22,381 nt of DNA, from positions 1 through 22,381 of the IMG/VR virus record IMGVR_UViG_3300037963_006401; one strand, given 5' to 3'. Both the position numbers and the translations under genes were made by a program. This stretch comes from a virus. Positions 1 through 8,439 of the stretch are shown here, one piece after another (the stretch's first letter is position 1; every line of letters starts with the position of its first letter). The notes below the pieces were generated by a model, which worked only from the letters and a program-made list of their open reading frames with translations, had not been told where the DNA came from and made no database searches.

Positions 1-45
1 TTGTCGAGAATATTCATAGTCATTTGCAATCTTATCACTATCCAT
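1..45 (-). CDS. N-terminus of a probable small terminase subunit (gp16-like), cut by window edge
   Basis: Only the first 15 codons are in the window, starting at an ATG at 45..43. They read MDSDKIANDYEYSRQ. The NDYEYSR stretch resembles the D-Y-x-Y-x-R segment near the start of gp16 small terminase subunits of T4-like marine phages, and gene 16 follows gene 15 in T4. The start is 7 nt after the gene 15 stop, and the TAGGTGAG at that stop can serve as the ribosome binding site. The call rests mostly on gene order, because 15 residues are too few for a firm family assignment. Confidence 0.45.
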   Translation of the reverse strand, partial: MDSDKIANDYEYSRQ

Positions 46-52
46 AACTCAC

Positions 53-841
53 CTATAAATCGCTATCACCATAGTAAATAGTATTATAACCCGGGAATAA
101 TGGATCATCGGGCGTTCTACTAAAAAACTTCGGTCGATAATGTACACTAAATGAAAATCCTGCTGAATCTGTTTCATCTAAATCATAATTAACAATAGAT
201 CTCTGTATAACGTTTTTACCTTTATCGATTGGTCCATAAAAAGCTGTTTTCATTTCAAAATCTAAAACATATTGTAATACACTTCTATCTTGTAATGCAC
301 CTTCAAAATCAGAAAGATAAGAAACACCTTGTAAAGTAATTGGTATATCTTCTAATAGATCTTGATATTCGCTAAACGGCTTCATAGTCAACGTATATTG
401 TGGACTGAAGAATGGTAAAATCTGTTCTACTACTTGTAAAGCATCATCTTGTGCTTTTGCATATATGGTAAGAGAGAAAGTTATATTGTAGGGTACAGAT
501 CTTGTAACTATATCTTTCTTAGAACCATGATCATCAATAGTATTATTATGAAATGTTTTATTTAACTTTTGTAGCTGCCTTGTATCATCATAAATGTATG
601 AAGTAATCTCAAAAGACATCCGAGGTAGTTTGAGTGCAACAGCCTCATCTCGTTGTATATCTTGAAGACCTTGAATACGTTCGATATACTTATCACGAGG
701 AGCATATGCCAGCGGTACTCGTACTGTACTAATAACACTACCAGCTGAATCCTTACGAATTACATATAAATTAGTAAATAGTGAACCAAATGCGGCTACG
801 CATTTTCTAACCTTCTGATGATAAAAGTGTGGACCGAACAT
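53..841 (-). CDS. 15: Tail sheath stabiliser and completion protein (T4 gp15-like)
   Basis: This 262-aa protein is close in length to T4 gp15 (272 aa), which caps the tail tube and sheath and joins the tail to the neck. The N-terminus MFGPHFYHQKVRKCVAAFG matches the gp15 opening (MFG-x-x-FY). Further gp15-like stretches are VRVPLAYAPRDKY (about residues 41-53), LPRMSFE (about 72-78) and VVEQILPFFSPQYTLTM (about 136-152), the last being very close to the T4 VEQILPYF-QP segment. The start has a good ribosome binding site, AGGAT, that overlaps the TAG stop of the upstream 281-aa gene. It is probably co-transcribed with that gene from the box at 1723-1730. The identity is confident from both sequence and gene order. 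Confidence 0.88.
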   Translation of the reverse strand: MFGPHFYHQKVRKCVAAFGSLFTNLYVIRKDSAGSVISTVRVPLAYAPRDKYIERIQGLQDIQRDEAVALKLPRMSFEITSYIYDDTRQLQKLNKTFHNNTIDDHGSKKDIVTRSVPYNITFSLTIYAKAQDDALQVVEQILPFFSPQYTLTMKPFSEYQDLLEDIPITLQGVSYLSDFEGALQDRSVLQYVLDFEMKTAFYGPIDKGKNVIQRSIVNYDLDETDSAGFSFSVHYRPKFFSRTPDDPLFPGYNTIYYGDSDL

Positions 842-849
842 TTCTTATC

Positions 850-1695
850 CTATTTGTTTATGATACTCATAATCTCTGGACTAATAATATTATCTTTACC
901 AAAAATCCTTTGAGTAGTCTTATCTGTTTCTTTATAATATTTGTCAGCCATTTCATCTAAAAAATCTTCAAGGTGATTCGAATGCGGTATCTGTTTACTA
1001 TTGATCATATCACTTACAACCTTAATATATCCTTGTACTTCTGTAAGTCCTACTTGAGGATGTACACCGTACTGTTGCATATATTCTATAGTAGCCGTAC
1101 TTGCACGTCCGCCATCCATTAGATTACGATACATCAATTCAAATCCACGTCTTACGTGATGCCTTTTCTCAGATTCTTCAAACTCCTCTTCTGACCAATC
1201 TTCCACGCCATGAGCTTCTTTTAAATTATTATATGCATTAATTAGAGTAGCAATATCTTTAAAAGAACCATTTATTTTACTTTCCATCATTTCTATGCCA
1301 ACATAAGCTGCACGTAATTTAGCACTTACAACATTATTATCAGGATCATTGAATAGTTTATCTTGTAACTTCTCAATATTCTTTAATGCTTTGGCATGAC
1401 TCACCTGAGCTTCAGCCAATGCCATCTTACGTTTTTCAGTTTCTGCCAACACTTGTCTCATTATTCTCATAGGTGAATGACCATTGAGCATTGTAAGACT
1501 CATCATTGCCAAAGTAGATTGAGAATTATTCCTATCAAAGAATTTAGTTTTCTCATCTAGTTCAGGCAAATATTCATTTACAATTGCAACAGCCTGCGGA
1601 TTGATCTTACTCTTAGAGACAGGAGTAATACCAAATGTTACTGGGTCAGTTGCTTTTAATTCTGTATTTTCCGTTTTCTTAACGACTTCACTCAT
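850..1695 (-). CDS. Unrecognised 281-aa helical protein between the fibre block and gene 15
   Basis: I do not recognise this protein. It has a polar N-terminus (residues 1-45), then a largely helical body. A charged stretch rich in Ala, Glu, Lys and Leu (about residues 85-120, for example ALAEAQVSHAKALKNIEKL) looks like a coiled coil. No signal peptide or membrane segment is visible. The ATG is preceded by a clear AAGGAT ribosome binding site at 1707-1702 and, 28 nt upstream, by a late-promoter-like box that overlaps the stop of the 1311-aa fibre gene. The TAG stop lies 8 nt before gene 15 and forms part of its ribosome binding site, so the two are probably translated together. The setting suggests a virion or assembly protein, but this is inference. 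Confidence 0.75.
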   Translation of the reverse strand: MSEVVKKTENTELKATDPVTFGITPVSKSKINPQAVAIVNEYLPELDEKTKFFDRNNSQSTLAMMSLTMLNGHSPMRIMRQVLAETEKRKMALAEAQVSHAKALKNIEKLQDKLFNDPDNNVVSAKLRAAYVGIEMMESKINGSFKDIATLINAYNNLKEAHGVEDWSEEEFEESEKRHHVRRGFELMYRNLMDGGRASTATIEYMQQYGVHPQVGLTEVQGYIKVVSDMINSKQIPHSNHLEDFLDEMADKYYKETDKTTQRIFGKDNIISPEIMSIINK

Positions 1696-1722
1696 AATAA
1701 ATCCTTAGTGTTTATAATATAC

Positions 1723-1730
1723 TATTTATG
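1723..1730 (-). promoter_or_regulatory. Candidate T4-type late promoter for the 281-aa gene and gene 15
   Basis: On the minus strand this reads CATAAATA, one base from the T4 late consensus TATAAATA. It overlaps the stop codon of the fibre gene and ends 28 nt before the ATG at 1695, the same spacing as at the two exact boxes elsewhere in the window. The constant spacing is the main support. Confidence 0.5.
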
Positions 1731-4700
1731 CGGCATTTCCTGAAGAAGAAAAACCTTGATCTATACCAGTTAGTAGATCACCAAAGTCTGTTGCATTACC
1801 TGTTGTTTGCGTAGTGATATATTGAATTTGATTACTATATGCATTAACTAGAGTGCCTGAGGCCTCGGTGCGACCGCCAGAAAAACATATTCTTGTTTCA
1901 TTCTCACATGCTCCTGCCATCCACACAGAATTAGCATTATCGGGATTTATATCACCAAAATCTGTGGTATTACCTGTAGTAGCAACAGTTATGTATTCTA
2001 GTTTATTAGACGCAGCTTGATTAGCATAATTAGGCCCTGCATTACCCAATTGACAGACAGCTCTTGTCTCATCTGAAGCAGCTGAACCACGCATACTTCC
2101 TTCTGACATATTACCAAAGCTAGAAGAATTTCCAGGGCTAGCTATTGTAATATATTCTATCGCGTCGTCATAATAGTAAGTGGGCCCTGGATCCTGTACC
2201 TGACCACCCCATATTGTGCCTCGTGTAGCATTACCTGCGCCACTCTGAAAACCTTTAACATTTTGAAGAGAACCAAAACTTGTAGCGTTACCTGTTGTTG
2301 CAATAGTAAAATAATCTATGTCGTCACGATAACCAGTACCAGTAGGGCCGTAAGAAATATAACCGCCCGCAAAAACTGCATAAGTACCATCACCAAGTCC
2401 AGCACCACTTCTAGCAATTTCCAAAGCATTACCAAAGGTTGAAGAATTTCCAGGCACTGCGACAGTGAAATAGTCGTATGATCCCCCAATCGCATTATTA
2501 ACATCACCATCACTTCCATTTCTAGATACAAGAGCTCTAGTTCCGTTTGAAGCAGAATGATCATTATTTGTAGAACTAGAACTGCTGGCTTGACAATCTC
2601 CAAAATCAGAAGCGTTACCAGTAACACTAATATTCCAATAGTCTAATGCAACGGACAGACCAGCCGAACCAGATCCCCTGCGTCCAGCTCTTAATGCTCT
2701 ATTACCACCCCATGGTACTGTAGAAGGAGGTGGAAGTAATGCACTTCTATAATTTCTAATTGTTACATATTCTGTGGCTGGACTAGTAGTCGGATTGTTT
2801 TCTTTAGAGATTAACCAGCCTTTACTAACAGCAAAAGTACTACCGTAATAATTATCTGTCGAAGCTTGACCTTGTAATGATTGTGTATCAAAATTAGTTA
2901 CGTGTGTTGAGCTATCTAACGTATAAGCCATTATACGACCAGCATTAGCATTACCATCGTTATAACCACCATCGTTTGTAAAAATATGATCGCTATCATC
3001 AAATTGCAAGTCATATCCTGGATATGCATTACCTTCAGTTATTTGTGTACTTGATTGTAATGTAAGCGTAGCAAAATCTCTAACCTCAATATAGGCGTTA
3101 TAATTGGGACTGCCAGTAGTTCTGCTAGCATAAACTTTACTATTTTTAATAAATAAATTATTAGGACCACTATTTCCATTTGGAAATGCATTAGTATTAT
3201 TTACGCCTGAAACCCAATTAGTTCCATTATATGAATGTGTTTGAAGTAGTGTTTTAAAATTAGATGCAAGTTTATTTCCTTCAATAGCTACTCCATAACC
3301 AAAATTAAAATAATTACTATAATATGTACCTTGACCATATGTAGTAATCATATTGTCTACTCTAGTACTAGTCCAATTTGCTGGATCAGAATCTGTAATA
3401 TCGAATACTTCTATTGAACCTTGATTATAGTCGCTGTTGGCTCCAGAACCTACATCAGCATGACTCGCGCCTATCGCTAACCAATCATTAGTAGCTGCTA
3501 TTCCACTACCTCCCCAATTTGTACCTCCTGCAACATACGACGGTCCAGAAGCATACATTGTAGACATCATTTTTATTGTTCTAACATGGGTCATATCACT
3601 TAGTCTAATTACACTTACATAAGCATTATTTCCATTACCGTAGAATCCGCTACCATCTTGTCCGTTACCCCAGTTACTTTCACCTGATGAATATGATATG
3701 GGTGCTGTAACAAAAGCATATGTATCATTAATAGCAACACGCTGACCAAAATACATTTTATGATATTTACTAGACGCATATGCGCCATTACCGTTTCTAG
3801 AATATAATTGAGAATCATTAGGAGCATGACCATCTAAAATACTATTGAAAGATGCCATCTCTTTACCGTCTGAATTTCTATAAATCCATGCCCAACCTGG
3901 TTGATTTATGTTTCCTATATTCATTCGTGGATCGCCAACAACCGTATATGTTCCATTAGTTGCTATTCTACCATCATCTGCAAAATCACTACTTAATCCA
4001 CTAGAATTTGCTGGCAATTGAGATAAAATAACACCACCCGACCAATCAGTACCACCCGTAATTGGTGTAATCACATTACCATCACTTGCTTGCGTAGATG
4101 ATGCCATATTACTTGCATTAGATACTGTTACGTTACTTGCTGCATTACTTGACATTGTAGTGAATGCATTTGTTGCCAAAGTTCCTGCAACATCTCCAAG
4201 TGTGCCAGCTGTTAACACAAAGTTATCCGATGTTCCTGCAATTATAGTTGCTGGTAATACAGCAAAAAATGGTTCTACTCCGCTACTACCATCAAAATAC
4301 ATTCCAACTATCACAGCATTTCCATTTTGATCTGGTTTTACGTCTTCTGTATAGTACGATCCTGATCCTGTTGCTGTTACTTCCCATTCTCCAGTTAATG
4401 TGCCTGAAGTATTATAAATTAGAATCGTGTTGTCATCTGTTACAACATATACATCGGTGCCAATTGCTGAAATACCTGTAGAGCCATTAGTTGTTAAATG
4501 ACGTCTTTGCCAAGTTACACTGCCATCTGTTCCTGAAAGTTTTACTACTGGCGTATAATATGTATTTAAATATTCAAAATTATTCCATCCAGTTGTATAA
4601 ACATCATCATTGCTATCTACTGTAACAGCATAAAAAGAGTCACTGTGATATCCGTTTGCTTGAACATCATCATTCAATATTTTTTGCCAAATAATACTAC

Positions 4701-5661
4701 CATCTGTTCCTGACAATTTTACAACAAACCCAGATGAGTATCCACCGCCTGTTATTTGTTCGTGTATTGCTCCTGCTACAATAACATCATTGTTGCTATC
4801 AATTGCAATAGCTCTACCGTTTGATTGCTGACCTGTATGATCTAATTTTTGAATCCATACAATTGCACCTGCAGAATTTAATTTTGCTACAAAAGTATAA
4901 TCATTATTATTTGCTGAGCTATATGAACCGCCTCTCCCAGTTATGTAAAAATTGTCATTGCTATCAATAGCTGTAGCTTGTCCTATCCAGCTACTAGTTC
5001 CGCCATCAGTGAAGACTTTTGTGTAAACCTCTGTTCCGTCAGGTTGATATTTTGTTATTAATGTTGGATACGGTGATCCACCACTGTGACTGTATGTATA
5101 TCCCCCAGTGATAACATTTCCCGAAGTATCTACATGGCTACCAAATATCCTATCTGGCCCGTTGCCTGCATTGGCATGTTTACGTGCCCACTGGAATGTA
5201 CCCGATGAATTATATTTGGCTATCAGTATATTATCATCAACTGCATCGTAACCTGTTGCATAAAAATTGTTACTAGTATCAGTACCGATGCTATAGAATC
5301 TCTCATTTGACATTCCTGTGAAGTTATTTCTTACTATAAATCCGTTAGCAGCTACGCCTCCACCGCCTCCGCCTCCGCCGCCTCCTCCGGCGACAGCAGG
5401 AATTAAAATGTGATTACCCATTCTCAATCCATGAGTGCCGCAATAATAATTTAGATTATTAGGTGCATTTGCAGGCACAACAAAACTAATTGATGCACCA
5501 GATTGACCTTGTGTTCCGGTTAACGTAATGCCATCTGTGTATTCTGTAGCACCACTATCAGCTGTGAATTTTAATGGATGAGTTGATAAGCTAGGATCGC
5601 TTACATCAAAAGTGTAAGTGGAACCTCTTAATAACTTTAATCTTTTATTTTTAATTGCCAT
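1726..5661 (-). CDS. 1311-aa fibre-like protein: cupredoxin, poly-Gly hinge, two middle repeat regions, six-repeat propeller
   Basis: This is a large, probably exported-by-assembly virion protein of receptor-binding type; the exact role is inferred. Residues 1-90 form a cupredoxin-like domain with H28, C74, H77 and M81 at copper-ligand positions. Residues 92-102 are eleven glycines. Residues about 103-470 hold SBBP-like beta-propeller repeats (pattern D-x-x-N-N-x-x-x-TG followed by a KYNSSGTFQW-type strand). Residues about 475-545 are low-complexity and rich in Ala, Ser, Asn and Thr. Residues about 545-975 carry FG-GAP-like repeats such as FGQRVAINDTYAFVTAP. From W984 to the end there are six Kelch-like repeats with the cores DFGDC, TFGNA, SFGSL, SFGNM, DFGDI and DFGDL, ending GNAA. 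The start follows an AGGAAAT ribosome binding site that overlaps the upstream TAG stop. It is the last of five fibre-type genes. Confidence 0.82.
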   Translation of the reverse strand: MAIKNKRLKLLRGSTYTFDVSDPSLSTHPLKFTADSGATEYTDGITLTGTQGQSGASISFVVPANAPNNLNYYCGTHGLRMGNHILIPAVAGGGGGGGGGGGVAANGFIVRNNFTGMSNERFYSIGTDTSNNFYATGYDAVDDNILIAKYNSSGTFQWARKHANAGNGPDRIFGSHVDTSGNVITGGYTYSHSGGSPYPTLITKYQPDGTEVYTKVFTDGGTSSWIGQATAIDSNDNFYITGRGGSYSSANNNDYTFVAKLNSAGAIVWIQKLDHTGQQSNGRAIAIDSNNDVIVAGAIHEQITGGGYSSGFVVKLSGTDGSIIWQKILNDDVQANGYHSDSFYAVTVDSNDDVYTTGWNNFEYLNTYYTPVVKLSGTDGSVTWQRRHLTTNGSTGISAIGTDVYVVTDDNTILIYNTSGTLTGEWEVTATGSGSYYTEDVKPDQNGNAVIVGMYFDGSSGVEPFFAVLPATIIAGTSDNFVLTAGTLGDVAGTLATNAFTTMSSNAASNVTVSNASNMASSTQASDGNVITPITGGTDWSGGVILSQLPANSSGLSSDFADDGRIATNGTYTVVGDPRMNIGNINQPGWAWIYRNSDGKEMASFNSILDGHAPNDSQLYSRNGNGAYASSKYHKMYFGQRVAINDTYAFVTAPISYSSGESNWGNGQDGSGFYGNGNNAYVSVIRLSDMTHVRTIKMMSTMYASGPSYVAGGTNWGGSGIAATNDWLAIGASHADVGSGANSDYNQGSIEVFDITDSDPANWTSTRVDNMITTYGQGTYYSNYFNFGYGVAIEGNKLASNFKTLLQTHSYNGTNWVSGVNNTNAFPNGNSGPNNLFIKNSKVYASRTTGSPNYNAYIEVRDFATLTLQSSTQITEGNAYPGYDLQFDDSDHIFTNDGGYNDGNANAGRIMAYTLDSSTHVTNFDTQSLQGQASTDNYYGSTFAVSKGWLISKENNPTTSPATEYVTIRNYRSALLPPPSTVPWGGNRALRAGRRGSGSAGLSVALDYWNISVTGNASDFGDCQASSSSSTNNDHSASNGTRALVSRNGSDGDVNNAIGGSYDYFTVAVPGNSSTFGNALEIARSGAGLGDGTYAVFAGGYISYGPTGTGYRDDIDYFTIATTGNATSFGSLQNVKGFQSGAGNATRGTIWGGQVQDPGPTYYYDDAIEYITIASPGNSSSFGNMSEGSMRGSAASDETRAVCQLGNAGPNYANQAASNKLEYITVATTGNTTDFGDINPDNANSVWMAGACENETRICFSGGRTEASGTLVNAYSNQIQYITTQTTGNATDFGDLLTGIDQGFSSSGNAA
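1729..2712 (-). repeat. Six-repeat Kelch-like propeller module, copy in the 1311-aa protein
   Basis: The module starts at WGGNRA and holds six degenerate units of about 50 residues. Each unit has the form R-A-x-x-x-GG, then a (D/E)Y-(I/F)-T-(I/V)-x-T-x-GN strand, then (D/S/T)FG-(D/N/S)-x. It ends in GNAA and matches the C-terminal modules of three neighbouring genes. Confidence 0.72.
5356..5388 (-). repeat. Eleven-glycine codon run
   Basis: Eleven consecutive GGN codons, mostly GGA and GGC, encode residues 92-102 of the 1311-aa protein. They lie just after the cupredoxin-like domain and before the first propeller, so they look like a flexible hinge. The triplet repeat is locally much more GC-rich than the surrounding DNA and could change length by whole codons without breaking the frame. 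Confidence 0.9.
5392..5661 (-). repeat. Cupredoxin-like domain, copy 4 (1311-aa protein)
   Basis: About 90 codons shared with three upstream genes. Putative copper ligands are H28 (STHPLKF), C74, H77 and M81 (YYCGTHGLRMGN). The C-x2-H-x3-M loop is intermediate between amicyanin (C-x2-H-x2-M) and plastocyanin (C-x2-H-x4-M). This copy alone has Arg at residue 80, where the others have Gly. Confidence 0.72.
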
Positions 5662-5671
5662 TTTTTATTTC

Positions 5672-6835
5672 CTAGCTAAATTTCCATATCTTATCATCAC
5701 TGAGTGATCCGTAGAATATGCCACTACCGTCAGCCGCTATATCAAAACCCATACCATCATCATCGGTTGTTATAATTTGACCACCTACATTTGTTGTAGC
5801 AAATACAAATGGCGTCGCAAAACTCATCCATGAAATTTTTTCAACAACCCCTGTGGCCTTGTTTGTTTCTTGATACACAAATGTTTTACCATCAGCACTA
5901 ACAACTATACCCCTTATCCAAAGACTAGCGTCAGTAGTAATCCATTGCTTCGAACTCCCAGTATCTATGCTGCTAAGTGACCATGGTGTGTTTAAATTGT
6001 GTATAAAAATTCTACTATGATTTTGAGAAGTTGTAATAAGCTTAGTACCATCAGGTGATAAATGTACACCAGATATACCATTAATAGTAGTGGATCCCAT
6101 TTGACCCATTTGACCATTTCCACTTGTCGTATCTAGAGAATGTGTAAGTGATATGGTACTTGCATCCCAAGGAGTTGAAAGAGTATATTCATTTATTGCA
6201 TCATATCTTCCTTCATATAATTTAGTACCATCTTCGTTAATGTGCATGTCATAAGGTGCCTGTGCACCAGTTCGAGTATAACTAGTTATTGCAGTACTAC
6301 CACTAGTAAGATCAAAAGGTGTAGCTAATGTAAAAATACGGATTACAGGACTTTGATATGGAGTTGCAACAAAATACTTTCCATCTGGTGAAAATTTAAA
6401 TGGACCAGAAGGTGCACCAGGATACCATTCATTAGGCGACTGTAGATTAGTCGATAAGTCTATTGATGTTCCTGTAGTTGGATTATTTGGAAGCAGAGCT
6501 GATAAAGACTGTCCATTTCCATTCCAATCAGTCTCGCTACCATTCCAATAATAAACCGCATTAGGATCATCTATTATTTTTACTTTATTACCCATACCGA
6601 TTCCATGAGTACCGCAATAATACATTAGATTACTCGGAGCATCAATAGGTACAGCAAAAGTAACTGTAGCATTTGCAGAACCAGAATTACCAGCAGCTGT
6701 CACTCCATTAGTATATTCACTTGTACCACTGTCACTTGTAAATTTTAATGGATGTGATGCTAAGCTAGGATCACTTACATCAAATACGTAAGTGCTACCT
6801 CGATGTAATTTTAATTTTGGTCTTTCTATTGCCAT
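5672..6835 (-). CDS. 387-aa fibre-like protein: cupredoxin domain plus WD40/lactonase-like propeller
   Basis: Residues 1-90 are the cupredoxin-like domain (H28, C74, H77, M81). The rest, about residues 130-387, is a beta-propeller built of units such as SPDGTKLITTSQNHSRI followed by LNTPWSLSSID. These are the same 'DGTKLY ... TPWD-x-ST' repeats that fill the 1968-aa protein, where they are much more numerous. This is the only one of the five fibre-type genes without the six-repeat Kelch-like C-terminus and the G-x-AA end; it stops at KIWKFS. It has no signal peptide or membrane segment. The start has an AAGGAAT ribosome binding site overlapping the upstream TAA, with a 10-nt spacer. A role in host binding or tail decoration is inferred from domain type and context. 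Confidence 0.8.
   Translation of the reverse strand: MAIERPKLKLHRGSTYVFDVSDPSLASHPLKFTSDSGTSEYTNGVTAAGNSGSANATVTFAVPIDAPSNLMYYCGTHGIGMGNKVKIIDDPNAVYYWNGSETDWNGNGQSLSALLPNNPTTGTSIDLSTNLQSPNEWYPGAPSGPFKFSPDGKYFVATPYQSPVIRIFTLATPFDLTSGSTAITSYTRTGAQAPYDMHINEDGTKLYEGRYDAINEYTLSTPWDASTISLTHSLDTTSGNGQMGQMGSTTINGISGVHLSPDGTKLITTSQNHSRIFIHNLNTPWSLSSIDTGSSKQWITTDASLWIRGIVVSADGKTFVYQETNKATGVVEKISWMSFATPFVFATTNVGGQIITTDDDGMGFDIAADGSGIFYGSLSDDKIWKFS
6566..6835 (-). repeat. Cupredoxin-like domain, copy 3 (387-aa protein)
   Basis: Same 90-codon unit as in the neighbouring genes. H28 is in ASHPLKF, and C74, H77 and M81 are in YYCGTHGIGMGN. Residue positions of the four candidate copper ligands are identical in all four copies. 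Confidence 0.72.
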
Positions 6836-6845
6836 CTCTTATTCC

Positions 6846-8429
6846 TTAAGCTGCATTGCCTGATGCACCACCAGCATCCATTGTCTTTAATGTTAAATCT
6901 CCAAAATCATAAGCATTTCCTGGAGTTTGAACAACAACTTTATTAATAGTAGTTAATTGAACCATTGAATAAGAAGCCTCTCTACCACCAATAAAGTGTG
7001 TACTTGTTCCATCATTAGCAGTCGCCGAACTATGCATACCTATATCATTTAGGTCTCCAAAATCTGTACCATTACCTGTAGTTTGTATTGTTATGTATTC
7101 AATAACATTTGTATATGCTAAAAGAAATGGAGTAGCTGCTGAAGAATGTTCTTCACCACCTCCAAATATTGCTCTAGTAGTATCACCACCCGCTGCATAA
7201 TTTTTTCGTCCAATATGATAAGCATATGTCGGATCTGTAGCTGTCATTTCACCAAACGTAGCGGCACCAGCTCCTGTTGCTATTGCAAAATATTGATACC
7301 ATCTACTGGCTGTTGAGTTATTTGCAGTACCATCAGCTTGGTTAAAAGGCTTATAAGCGTTATGCGCACCGCCACCTATAACAACTCTAGTTTTATCATT
7401 CCATGCTCCGGCCATTGCTACTGGCCTAGCTAAATCTGTAAAATCTGTAGAATTACCAGGAGTAGCCATAAGTATCGTTTCTACTCTTGTACCTTGTTCT
7501 AAGTCACTGCCATAACCACCCGCTGACTCTACATTAGGAAATGCCATTATAACCATACGATTACCATCACTAGCTGATGTTCCGCCTGATCCTTTATTCA
7601 ATAAATCACCAAAATCTGTACCATTACCTAAAACAGATGGTGTTATGTATTCTATTGTGTTTACTCTAGTACCTGATCCATAGTTATTGGTACCGTGAGT
7701 CCAACCACCAGCACTGACTACCCTAGTACCACTAGATGAAGATGTGAGACTATAATTAGTTTGAGTCATATCGCCAAAGTCTGTAGCATTACCACCAACT
7801 GCCATAGACCAATAATCGATTATATTAGTAGGTCTAGAATTCGGTAAATTTCCAAAGTTATTGGGGTATCCACCTAATCTTAGTCCTCTTGCTCCACCCC
7901 ATGTCAGTGTAGTTTGAATATTAAACACATCACCATGGCCACCGCCATAGAGATAATCGCTATCTATACTAATTGTTATATCACTATCAGTAAAGAAAGA
8001 ATTACTATCTTCATTAGTTGGAGGTACACCCTCATCAACTGCCATAAAATATACTGTTCCGTTACTACCTGTATATAAAGTTCCTGAGGCTGCAGTTACA
8101 TTATAATGACTTCTATAAGCTGATGATAAGAAACTACCATCGCTTTCAGGTATAAATGTTAATGGTGGAATAAAGATATGATTGCCCATACCCATACCGT
8201 GAGTACCACAATAATAATTGAGATTTGTAGGAGCATTATTTGGTACAACAAATGTAATTTCTGCGCCTGCTTGACCTTGAGTTCCTGTTAAAGTTACGCC
8301 ATTCGTATATTCCGTAGAACCACTATCTGCTGTAAACTTAAAAGGATGAGTAGCTAAATCGGCATTACTCACATCAAACGTATACGTCGATCCTCTTAAA
8401 AATTTTAATTTAGGTCTATTCGTTGCCAT
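6846..8429 (-). CDS. 527-aa fibre-like protein: cupredoxin, linker module, six-repeat propeller
   Basis: Residues 1-90 are the cupredoxin-like domain (H28, C74, H77, M81, with an extra M79). Residues about 107-176 are a linker module (VYFMAVDEG ... DYLYGGGHG ... WGG) that is also present in the 1968-aa protein. From W177 the protein has six Kelch-like repeats with cores DFGDM, DFGDL, DFTDL, TFGEM, DFGDL and DFGDL, ending GNAA. There is no signal peptide or membrane segment. The start follows an AGGGAAT ribosome binding site overlapping the upstream TAG, 10 nt away. The architecture suggests a modular receptor-binding or virion decoration protein; the specific role is not shown by the sequence. 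Confidence 0.8.
   Translation of the reverse strand: MATNRPKLKFLRGSTYTFDVSNADLATHPFKFTADSGSTEYTNGVTLTGTQGQAGAEITFVVPNNAPTNLNYYCGTHGMGMGNHIFIPPLTFIPESDGSFLSSAYRSHYNVTAASGTLYTGSNGTVYFMAVDEGVPPTNEDSNSFFTDSDITISIDSDYLYGGGHGDVFNIQTTLTWGGARGLRLGGYPNNFGNLPNSRPTNIIDYWSMAVGGNATDFGDMTQTNYSLTSSSSGTRVVSAGGWTHGTNNYGSGTRVNTIEYITPSVLGNGTDFGDLLNKGSGGTSASDGNRMVIMAFPNVESAGGYGSDLEQGTRVETILMATPGNSTDFTDLARPVAMAGAWNDKTRVVIGGGAHNAYKPFNQADGTANNSTASRWYQYFAIATGAGAATFGEMTATDPTYAYHIGRKNYAAGGDTTRAIFGGGEEHSSAATPFLLAYTNVIEYITIQTTGNGTDFGDLNDIGMHSSATANDGTSTHFIGGREASYSMVQLTTINKVVVQTPGNAYDFGDLTLKTMDAGGASGNAA
6849..7901 (-). repeat. Six-repeat Kelch-like propeller module, copy in the 527-aa protein
   Basis: Runs from WGGARG to GNAA, with six units ending in DFGDM, DFGDL, DFTDL, TFGEM, DFGDL and DFGDL. 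The unit order and module boundaries match the other three copies, although the sequences are diverged. Confidence 0.72.
7902..8111 (-). repeat. Linker module shared with the 1968-aa protein (shorter gene copy)
   Basis: About 70 codons with the pattern VYFMAVDEG, an Asp/Ser-rich stretch, ISIDSDYLYGGGHG and then the WGG that opens the propeller. The 1968-aa protein has VFALAINEG, an Asp/Ser-rich stretch and DDLYGGGYG at the equivalent place. The two are diverged but clearly related. Confidence 0.6.
8160..8429 (-). repeat. Cupredoxin-like domain, copy 2 (527-aa protein)
   Basis: Same unit as its neighbours, with H28 in ATHPFKF and C74, H77 and M81 in YYCGTHGMGMGN. It is closest in the residue 41-65 region to the copy in the 1311-aa protein (both have TLTGTQGQ-x-GA). 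Confidence 0.72.
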
Positions 8430-8439
8430 ATCTTATTCC

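Noticed and set aside
2316-3833. Second minus-strand frames inside the 1311-aa gene
   Set aside because: The predicted products are Leu/Met/Ile-rich artefacts of the Asn/Gly/Ser-rich real frame and have no start signals.
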